DNA from: Oligoflexia bacterium | Lineage (GTDB): Bacteria; Bdellovibrionota; UBA1018; CAIMNF01 | Assembly (NCBI GenBank): GCA_903858975.1 | Contig: CAIOKW010000115.1 | Span: 1-16,306 of the forward strand | Length of the DNA stretch: 16,306 nt | Direction of reading: 5' to 3' | Shown here: in pieces, positions 7,664 to 13,333 of the stretch | How the letters are laid out: every line of letters begins with the position of its first letter | Position numbering within the stretch: position 1 is the first letter of the stretch | Notes under the pieces: generated by a model | What the model saw: the letters and a program-made list of their open reading frames with translations, nothing else | Told to the model about the DNA's origin: nothing | Database searches by the model: none | Position numbers and translations under genes: made by a program

Positions 7664-9115
7664 TTATGACATCCAGTTTTTATCTGAGCTTTCGGCCCAT
7701 TTGATGGTTACTTTTTTCAGTTGCGACCAGAATTCGACTCCCGTTTCACCGGTGATGTCGCCTGTTCCATATTTAGAAGATTTCGTTCCCCCGAAGGAGA
7801 AAGGTTCACGGGGAACCGGAACACCAATATTGACCCCAATCATTCCGGCAGTTGATTCATTGGCAACGCGTTCTGCAATGGCGCCGTTTTGGGTAAAGAC
7901 GCTACAAGCGTTCCCGTAGTGAGACGCGGCTTCAAAGTTTAGCGCTTCAGAAAGATTTTGGCAGCGTACGATGGCAATGATTGGCCCAAAGAGCTCATCG
8001 CAAGCGGCGGTAGAGTTTGCTTTCACTCCATCCAAGATGGTTGGCCCGAGCCAGTAGCCTTCTTTCTGTTCGTCTGAAACCTTTGGATTTCGGCCATCAA
8101 GGAGGAGCTTTGCGCCTTCCTGCACGGCTTGTTCGATCGCTTGATTGAGGCGGTTCAGGGACTCACGAGAAATCAATGCTCCCATGTCCGCACCCGTCTT
8201 GATGGTGCGCGCTTTTTCGACGATTCCCTGAATGTGTGAATCCACATTACCGACAGCAAGCAACACCGATGCAGCCATACAGCGCTGACCTGCGCATCCA
8301 GTAAAGGAGTCGGCAATTCCGCGAGACGCCATTTCTAGATCTGCATCCGGCATGAGGATAATAGGATTCTTCGCACCTCCCAAGGCCAGGACTCGTTTTC
8401 CAAGAGCTGTTCCGCGGGCGTAAACAGTCTTTGCAATGGGTGAGGATCCGACGAAGCCTACAGCGGCAATCGTCGGGTGATCAATGATGGCTTCTACGGA
8501 TTCACGGCCCCCTTGAAGAACGGTAAATACTCCTGCAGGGAACCCCGCCTCTTCGATTGCTTTGGCAAGTAAGTTTGAGGTGAGGGGAGTTTTGTCGGAT
8601 GGCTTCCATACGAATGCATTTCCGACCGCAAGGGCAATGGGAATCATCCACATGGGTACCATCGCGGGAAAGTTAAACGGGGTAATCCCAGCGACGACTC
8701 CGAGTGCTTCTCTTCGATACTCGCAAAATACGCCACGGGAAACTTGAAGTCGGCCCCCAGCATCTGCATTTTGAAGTGCGGTTGCAAACTCAAGTACTTC
8801 AATACCCTTCATAAGTCCCGCTTTTGCTTCAGCGTGAATTTTTCCCGATTCAGCACTAATTTGTTTTGCGATCAAATCGATATCTCGGAGGAGGATGCTC
8901 CTCAAATTGAGCAGAAGACTTGCGCGTTCTTTGATCGGAGTTTTATTCCAGCGGGTTGCAGCCTTCTTGGCGAAAGAGACTGCAACTTCAATGTCCGCGG
9001 CACTGCTTTCGTGAAACTGACCAATGACCTTACCGGTCTGAGGGCTTCTCACTTCACGGAGTGCGCCAGAACCGGCCAAAAACTGCCCATTTACGTAGTT
9101 CTTACAATCAACCAT
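7664..9115 (-). CDS. mmsA: CoA-acylating (methyl)malonate-semialdehyde dehydrogenase
   Basis: An aldehyde dehydrogenase superfamily member of 483 residues. It fits the MmsA/IolA branch, which converts malonate semialdehyde or methylmalonate semialdehyde to acetyl-CoA or propionyl-CoA with release of CO2 and NADH. Motifs are ITPFNFPAMVPMWMIP (144-159), NAFVWKPSDKTP (166-177), GFVGSSPIA (220-228), LGGAKNPI (245-252, where ordinary ALDHs have their general-base glutamate) and GCAGQRCMA (273-281) with catalytic Cys279. Arg278 beside it matches the arginine that binds the substrate carboxylate in the Bacillus enzyme. It is the first gene of the operon, 1 bp from the URC1 homologue. The ATG at 9115 has no clear ribosome site, but an in-frame stop soon upstream leaves no better start. 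In this context malonate semialdehyde from uracil is the likely substrate; valine or inositol breakdown is the alternative role. Confidence 0.88.
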   Translation of the reverse strand: MVDCKNYVNGQFLAGSGALREVRSPQTGKVIGQFHESSAADIEVAVSFAKKAATRWNKTPIKERASLLLNLRSILLRDIDLIAKQISAESGKIHAEAKAGLMKGIEVLEFATALQNADAGGRLQVSRGVFCEYRREALGVVAGITPFNFPAMVPMWMIPIALAVGNAFVWKPSDKTPLTSNLLAKAIEEAGFPAGVFTVLQGGRESVEAIIDHPTIAAVGFVGSSPIAKTVYARGTALGKRVLALGGAKNPIILMPDADLEMASRGIADSFTGCAGQRCMAASVLLAVGNVDSHIQGIVEKARTIKTGADMGALISRESLNRLNQAIEQAVQEGAKLLLDGRNPKVSDEQKEGYWLGPTILDGVKANSTAACDELFGPIIAIVRCQNLSEALNFEAASHYGNACSVFTQNGAIAERVANESTAGMIGVNIGVPVPREPFSFGGTKSSKYGTGDITGETGVEFWSQLKKVTIKWAESSDKNWMS

Positions 9116-9140
9116 AAGGCAGAAGAATCTAATGAATAGT

Positions 9141-9153
9141 GTTGAAATTCAAC
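9141..9153. promoter_or_regulatory. Candidate operator palindrome in the mmsA-panD divergent promoter region
   Basis: GTTGAAATTCAAC is a perfect inverted repeat (GTTGAA / TTCAAC around one central base), 26 bp upstream of the mmsA start codon. Its core TTGAAATT recurs at 9209-9216, just before panD. The site lies where a regulator could control the uracil operon. Function is inferred from symmetry and position only. Confidence 0.35.
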
Positions 9154-9221
9154 GAAAAAACACCACTTTCATGAGCAATTACTTGACCGGAGGTGCCATT
9201 GCAAGCTATTGAAATTGCACT

Positions 9222-9575
9222 ATGATTCTCACCTTTATGAAGTCGAAGCTCCACCGTGCAACCGTGACCCAAGCAGACCTGCATTACGAGGGTTCGATTA
9301 CGGTGGATCGGGATCTTCTGGATGCAGCCAATATTCTCATTCATGAGCGCGTGGAAGTTTATGACATCACCAATGGGAATCGCTTTGCAACTTATGCGAT
9401 TGAAGGTGCGCGCGGTTCAGGCGTCATTTGTATTAATGGTGCTGCTGCTCATTTGTGTAAGCCTGGCAATCTGGTGATCATTTGCTCGTATGTGGGCTTA
9501 ACTCCAGAGGAAGCGAAGACCCATCAGCCGATCGTGGTGCTTCTCGATGAGAAGAACCAGATCAAGAACAAATAA
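9222..9575 (+). CDS. panD: Aspartate 1-decarboxylase precursor
   Basis: Pyruvoyl enzyme that decarboxylates L-aspartate to beta-alanine for pantothenate and CoA synthesis. The 117-residue proenzyme aligns with E. coli PanD from its first residue. It has KLHRATVT (9-16), YEGS (22-25) with self-processing between Gly24 and Ser25, NGNRFATYAI (51-60) with Tyr58, and INGAAAHL. Collinearity with E. coli MIRT at the N-terminus supports the ATG at 9222 over Met6. The start lacks a well-spaced ribosome site; GGAGGTG lies about 26 bp upstream (9189-9195). A TATGAT box overlaps this start codon, so initiation deserves checking. The gene is divergent from the uracil operon, and its stop lies 2 bp from the stop of the opposing regulator gene. 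Confidence 0.94.
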   Translation: MILTFMKSKLHRATVTQADLHYEGSITVDRDLLDAANILIHERVEVYDITNGNRFATYAIEGARGSGVICINGAAAHLCKPGNLVIICSYVGLTPEEAKTHQPIVVLLDEKNQIKNK

Positions 9576-9577
9576 GT

Positions 9578-10471
9578 TTATACGCTTGCTGAGCTGTAGC
9601 TCAATTCGTGCACGCAGCGATCAGCACCTTTAAAGAAGCAAGAATGTTCCTCGCTCTTTACTTCTGACTTCTGATGAACCAAGGAAGCTAGATTTTTAAA
9701 GTAATGGTTTCGATAGTCGCATAAGTAATCACGTCCGAGGTCCAGATGAAGACTGCGTGAGTCTTTCAGGTGATCCTTTGGTTTTGCCGAGAAAACCGTC
9801 TTTTTCGAGGAGTGCTCTTCGATTTGATAATCAAAGTTCACTTCATAAAGATAGGATTTCGAAAAAGCAGTCCTCATGACGCTCTCTGTATTCGCCGACT
9901 GAAGGTAGCTACTACCAATGAGCCCGTGAGTCTTTAAGTCTGAAACCAATTGGGTGATTTTTGGAAGATCTGTTTTGCGATAAGCGCCTTCAGATTTTAA
10001 GGCTTGAATAAAATCAGTAAAAAACCGAAGGCTGATGGGATGACTAAAGTCGATAAAATAGTCAGGATCCACACCCATGGATTTAATCAGCTGATTAAAT
10101 TTTTCGGTTCCGAGTTTTTGTTCACTCCATTTTAAAATCGGAAAGAGGCTTCGAGCGCTTGATCCTGCATTTTCACGATAAATGTCTTTGAGTTTGAAGT
10201 CTTGAGTGTTCACCTTCTCGTGAAGCGATACGGGTTCGAGTCGATCCAAGTGGCCTAGAATGTGACTGTCCACTGGAATTCCGGCGTGATGACAAAATTC
10301 GAACCACTGATGGACCGAAGGAATGAGAGTGCCCGCTTCAATTTTTGAAAGCGCGCTTTGAGAGACGCCGATGATTTGAGCGGCATTTGCTTGAGTCCAA
10401 CCCCGAGCCTTGCGGCTCGAGCGAATGATTTTTGAAGTTTGGAGTGCAGCTTTTTTCTCTTCTGGTGTCAC
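9578..10471 (-). CDS. XRE-family transcriptional regulator with C-terminal sensor-like domain
   Basis: A 297-residue protein. Residues ~13-70 are a Cro/C1-type helix-turn-helix (ARGWTQANAAQIIGVSQ, then SALSKIEAGTLIPS). The remaining ~215 residues are a mixed alpha/beta region. Its end (YLCDYRNHYFKNL through the SCFFKGADRCVHEL segment at 277-289, with Cys278 and Cys286) recalls the ligand-binding V4R/heme-NO-binding type of fold, whose tail usually reads C-x-G-x-x-x-C. That assignment is tentative. The start is GTG at 10471 with no ribosome site; a TTGACA-type promoter would place transcription start at or next to this GTG. It converges on panD with 2 bp between stops and follows manC by 80 bp on the same strand. 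The target is unknown; panD and the uracil operon are the nearest candidates. Confidence 0.7.
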   Translation of the reverse strand: MTPEEKKAALQTSKIIRSSRKARGWTQANAAQIIGVSQSALSKIEAGTLIPSVHQWFEFCHHAGIPVDSHILGHLDRLEPVSLHEKVNTQDFKLKDIYRENAGSSARSLFPILKWSEQKLGTEKFNQLIKSMGVDPDYFIDFSHPISLRFFTDFIQALKSEGAYRKTDLPKITQLVSDLKTHGLIGSSYLQSANTESVMRTAFSKSYLYEVNFDYQIEEHSSKKTVFSAKPKDHLKDSRSLHLDLGRDYLCDYRNHYFKNLASLVHQKSEVKSEEHSCFFKGADRCVHELSYSSASV

Positions 10472-10477
10472 AGACTT

Positions 10478-10507
10478 AGGCTATTGCTTGAAGTTCGTGA
10501 GTGTCAA
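10478..10507 (-). promoter_or_regulatory. Predicted promoter of the XRE regulator gene
   Basis: On the minus strand a perfect -35 TTGACA (10507-10502) is followed after 18 bp by TAGCCT (10483-10478) as a weak -10. The predicted transcription start falls at about 10471, which is the GTG start codon, so the mRNA could be leaderless. The -10 match is poor, so confidence is limited. Confidence 0.4.
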
Positions 10508-10551
10508 TGAATATTCCTTTTAGAATGATGGCTGATGACTCAGCTTAAGTC

Positions 10552-11928
10552 TTAGCTACGCTTGTAATCGTCCTGGTAGCGTACAATGTCATCTTCACCA
10601 AAATAGGTTCCCACCTGAACTTCGATGAACTCCACCACTTCTGTGCCTGGGTTTCGGATTCGGTGCTTGGCACCTTGAGGAATGTAAATGGATTCACCCG
10701 GATTCAGGCGGTGAACCACATCGTTGAGTATGACCTCAGGCTGGCCCTTAATCATGACCCAATGCTCAGCTCGTTTGGCATGGCTTTGATAGGAGAGTTG
10801 TTGGCCGGGATTCACGTGAATGACTTTTGATTTATAATCAGCCGTATCACGGAGAATTTCAAACTTACCCCAAGGGCGAAACTCAAATGGATGTTCGTTA
10901 GCTCGTTTATCTTTTCGAGCGTTGAGGGCTTCTACGATGTGTTTTACTTTTTGAGTGGAGTTCTTCTTTGAGACGAGGATCGCATCTGCTGTATCGACGA
11001 CAATCAATTCATGGGTGTCGACAAAGGTGGTGATTCTACCTTGATTTGAAAAGGCGAAGTTTCCATGGCCGCCCACTTCAATCATTTCTGAGTTCTTGCC
11101 CAGTTTAGCGATCTCATCCCAAGAGCCCACATCGCTCCAGCCGAGGTCACACGGAATACAAACTTGTTCCTTCAGCTTTTCCATTACGCCGTAATCAATA
11201 CTCTGAGAAGGGCAGCGCGCATAGAGTTCTGAAAGATTTGATAGATTTGCCTTCAATTCATTCATTACAGACCAGGTTTCAGGCATGAAGTGTTGGAGGT
11301 GGCGGATCATGGTCGAAACCTCAAAAATGAACATGCCGCCGTTCCAATAAAAATTACCGGCTTGGATAAAATCTTCTGCCGTTTGCTCATTGGGCTTTTC
11401 ACGAAACCCCTTGGTTTGAAGGGCTTGAAGGCCATGAGCTTCCAGGTACGGTTTTTCTGCAACCTCAATGTAGCCATATCCGGTGGCAGGATAAGTAGGC
11501 TTGATTCCAATGGTAACGACTTGGCCGCGAGTGGCGCATTCCATTCCGAGTTCCAAGGCCTTCTTAAAGGCATCCGTATTTTGGATCAGGTGATCGGAAG
11601 GGAAAATGCCTACGATCGATTTGCTTTGTCCCTTCAATTCCAAAACCTTACAAAGGAGCGCAATCGCAGGAGCCGTGTTATTCGCTTTCGGCTCAAAGAG
11701 GGCCTGCTCGGTAGGAACCTGGGTGTTGCGCATCACCGTTTCAGTGAGGACTTTGAGTCCCTGATTCGTGACCACCCAAGGCGAGCCAAAGGGTTTCAGT
11801 CGATTCAGGGTTTTCGTAAAAAGCGACTCTTCAAAAAGCTCACAAAATTGCTTTGGGAATTGCGTTCGAGAAAGGGGCCAAAGGCGCGTGCCGCTACCAC
11901 CTGAAAGGATCGTTGGGATAAAGTTCAT
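10552..11928 (-). CDS. manC: Mannose-1-phosphate guanylyltransferase / mannose-6-phosphate isomerase (type II, bifunctional)
   Basis: Makes GDP-mannose from mannose-1-phosphate and GTP and, through its C-terminal domain, can interconvert fructose-6-phosphate and mannose-6-phosphate. From the chosen start it has 458 residues. The N-terminal nucleotidyltransferase shows ILSGGSGTRLWPLSR (7-21), later FREKP, FYWNGGMFIF and SIDYGVMEK. The C-terminal cupin runs from RPWGKFEIL to the end, with metal-site residues Gln381, His383, Glu388 and His389 in LSYQSHAKRAEHW, and the ending GEDDIVRYQDDYKR. Upstream in-frame ATG 12006 would add 26 residues unlike the family and would run almost to the nfu start, so Met at 11928 was chosen. 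No clear ribosome site is visible at either. With ugd and uxs it suggests active surface-polysaccharide synthesis. Confidence 0.93.
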   Translation of the reverse strand: MNFIPTILSGGSGTRLWPLSRTQFPKQFCELFEESLFTKTLNRLKPFGSPWVVTNQGLKVLTETVMRNTQVPTEQALFEPKANNTAPAIALLCKVLELKGQSKSIVGIFPSDHLIQNTDAFKKALELGMECATRGQVVTIGIKPTYPATGYGYIEVAEKPYLEAHGLQALQTKGFREKPNEQTAEDFIQAGNFYWNGGMFIFEVSTMIRHLQHFMPETWSVMNELKANLSNLSELYARCPSQSIDYGVMEKLKEQVCIPCDLGWSDVGSWDEIAKLGKNSEMIEVGGHGNFAFSNQGRITTFVDTHELIVVDTADAILVSKKNSTQKVKHIVEALNARKDKRANEHPFEFRPWGKFEILRDTADYKSKVIHVNPGQQLSYQSHAKRAEHWVMIKGQPEVILNDVVHRLNPGESIYIPQGAKHRIRNPGTEVVEFIEVQVGTYFGEDDIVRYQDDYKRS

Positions 11929-11993
11929 AAGGCGGTCATTGTTCCAAATATCCCTGAAAAAATCGAGTTTTTTTTTAGAAAAGGGCTTCACTC

Positions 11994-12021
11994 TTGCGCA
12001 ATCCATACTTTTTAGTATAGA
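11994..12021 (+). promoter_or_regulatory. Predicted promoter of the nfu gene, with a small inverted repeat
   Basis: TTGCGC (11994-11999) and TATAGA (12016-12021) are separated by 16 bp, giving a plausible sigma70-type promoter with transcription start 2-5 bp before the ATG at 12031. An inverted repeat ATACT-TTTT-AGTAT (12005-12018) overlaps the spacer and -10 and could be an operator. There is no ribosome site between promoter and ATG, so a nearly leaderless mRNA is likely. Confidence 0.45.
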
Positions 12022-12030
12022 TTACTCCCC

Positions 12031-12594
12031 ATGGAAGATTCAGCTGTTTACGTATCCCTTGAGTTCACCCCAAATCCCAATACTTTAAAGTATTCGGTTA
12101 ATCGCAAACTTTTGGACAAAGGTGCCGCCAATTTCACCAAAAAAGAAGACGCAGAAAAGCGCTCACCGCTTGCGTTTAAACTCCTCAACGTTGCGGGCAT
12201 TTCAGGTGTCATGATCGGTAAGGATTTCGTGACGATCACCAAGACTGAAGATGGGGATTGGGACCATGTTCACAAGACTGCGTCCGACACCATTGATCAG
12301 CATCTGACGGCAGGGGAGTTGGTGCTCGATGTTGATCTGTCGGCTGGCATTTCAAACCAGAACGCAACTGAGATCGAGAAGCAAATTCAAAAGTTCCTCG
12401 ATGATGAGATTCGTCCAGCCGTGGCAATGGACGGAGGCGATGTCACTCTTGATCGCTTTGAAGATGGGGTCGTTTATCTTTATATGCAAGGCGCCTGTGC
12501 GGGATGTCCAAGCTCAAGCATGACTCTGAAGATGGGAATTGAGACGAAGCTACGCGCTGCGATTCCTGAAGTCATCGAAGTCGTTCAAATCTAG
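12031..12594 (+). CDS. Nfu-type iron-sulfur cluster carrier/scaffold protein
   Basis: Carries and delivers Fe-S clusters to target enzymes in the cytoplasm. The 187-residue protein has two domains. The Nfu N-terminal domain spans residues ~7-95, including EFTPNPNTLKY at 11-21 and the stretch PLAFKLLNVAGISGVMIGKD at 46-65. The NifU-like C-terminal domain spans ~112-187, with DGGDVTLDRF (134-143) and the cluster-binding GACAGCPSSSMTLK (154-167; Cys156 and Cys159). This is the architecture of mitochondrial and alphaproteobacterial Nfu rather than E. coli NfuA, whose N-terminus is a degenerate A-type domain. It stands alone, divergent from manC, with no isc or suf genes in view. The ATG lacks a ribosome site, but the homology begins right after it, so the start is sound. 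Confidence 0.92.
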   Translation: MEDSAVYVSLEFTPNPNTLKYSVNRKLLDKGAANFTKKEDAEKRSPLAFKLLNVAGISGVMIGKDFVTITKTEDGDWDHVHKTASDTIDQHLTAGELVLDVDLSAGISNQNATEIEKQIQKFLDDEIRPAVAMDGGDVTLDRFEDGVVYLYMQGACAGCPSSSMTLKMGIETKLRAAIPEVIEVVQI

Positions 12595-12595
12595 T

Positions 12596-12621
12596 AAAAA
12601 AAGGGGCAACCGAGCCGCTGC
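12596..12621 (-). terminator. Possible intrinsic terminator of the 12622-13167 gene
   Basis: Just after the stop on the minus strand, GCAGC and GTTGC can pair (with one G-T pair) around a short GC-rich loop, followed by CCC and seven T residues (12602-12596). The stem is short and imperfect. The T-run borders the convergent nfu stop at 12592-12594. Confidence 0.4.
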
Positions 12622-13167
12622 TTAGAAGTCGTACCCGCCGAGAGAGCCTTCATCCACGGGTCTTCTTTTAGATGCCGGGATACGTATCGCCTTTGGCGTG
12701 GCCTCTTCAGTATTATTTCGTTCATCTCCATCCGGATACCACTGGGTCGGAGCTCGATCGAGTTTATAGGGTTTCCAAGGTGCTGGAAGATCCTGATTCG
12801 AGAGCGCAAGCTTGTCGAAGTCTTTTTCTTTTGGATTGATGAAGGCTTTCAGTTTCGATTGAAAGGGAACCCCCAAGATCGCTCGACGAATTAAAGGGGC
12901 TTGAGACTGGGCAAATCGATATCCCACGACCATGACCTTTTTTCCTTTTTCGCGGTCATCCAGTTTAGCGGAGAGACCTTTCAAGGATCCGCGGGGATAC
13001 ACGTGAACTTCTAGGTTTCCTTCCCATTCAATCACATCGACGCGCTTTTGAGAGGGCCCAGTGCCATCGAGCCGGTCGAACACCTCTTCCGCAAAAACAG
13101 AATAAGAAGTCACGACTCCAGTGAGAATAGCAAAAATAAACATCAAAAGGCGAAACGGTAGAACCAT
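12622..13167 (-). CDS. Secreted protein of unknown function
   Basis: I do not recognise a family. From the ATG at 13167 the protein has 181 residues. It begins with a typical signal peptide: MVLPFR, a hydrophobic core, then SVFAEEVF with likely cleavage after SVFA. The mature part is hydrophilic and basic, with DVIEWEGNLEVHVYPRGS as a beta-rich stretch, GKKVMVVGYRF, and a proline- and charge-rich tail ending SLGGYDF. This start is chosen because the signal peptide begins there and TAGGGA stands 7 nt upstream. An earlier ATG at 13227 would put 20 charged residues in front. It is divergent from the PHP lipoprotein gene and shares its repeat-bearing promoter region. Periplasmic location is inferred. 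Confidence 0.7.
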   Translation of the reverse strand: MVLPFRLLMFIFAILTGVVTSYSVFAEEVFDRLDGTGPSQKRVDVIEWEGNLEVHVYPRGSLKGLSAKLDDREKGKKVMVVGYRFAQSQAPLIRRAILGVPFQSKLKAFINPKEKDFDKLALSNQDLPAPWKPYKLDRAPTQWYPDGDERNNTEEATPKAIRIPASKRRPVDEGSLGGYDF

Positions 13168-13333
13168 GAATATGTCCCTAACAATGGTGTTTACCCGCTC
13201 CGTGGCAAAACTTAAGGCCTTAAACATCCATGGCCTTAAAGTCTTATCGGCAGGAGGGGGGGTTGGCTTGAGAGGAAGCTTTAAGACCTTAAATTAATTG
13301 GGAGTTTTGGCTTATCGGTGTTAGGGTTTTTCA
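13168..13333. promoter_or_regulatory. Divergent promoter region with a repeated palindrome module
   Basis: This gap separates the secreted-protein gene (minus) from the PHP lipoprotein gene (plus). It contains two similar modules. The first is the perfect palindrome TTAAGGCCTTAA (13212-13223) with CTTATCGG at 13243-13250. The second is TTAAGACCTTAA (13281-13292, one change) with CTTATCGG at 13311-13318. A further GGCCTTAAA at 13232-13240 repeats that of 13216-13224. The arrangement suggests paired binding sites for one regulator or an old tandem duplication. Confidence 0.55.

Noticed and set aside
10531..10544. Hairpin GCTGA-TGAC-TCAGC after manC as a terminator.
   Set aside because: The stem is only 5 bp and no T-run follows on the minus strand.
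11929..12006. Longer manC reading from an ATG at 12006 (26 extra residues).
   Set aside because: The extra residues have no resemblance to ManC, whose homology begins at Met 11928, and the longer form would leave almost no room for the divergent nfu promoter.
13168..13227. Longer start (13227) for the secreted-protein gene.
   Set aside because: It places charged residues before an otherwise standard signal peptide, and the ATG at 13167 has a better ribosome site.
13243..13251. A flagellar sigma28 promoter on the minus strand (GCCGATAA).
   Set aside because: The -10 is exact, but the expected -35 TAAA at 15 bp is not present and no flagellar gene is nearby. It is kept only as a remark in the repeat finding.
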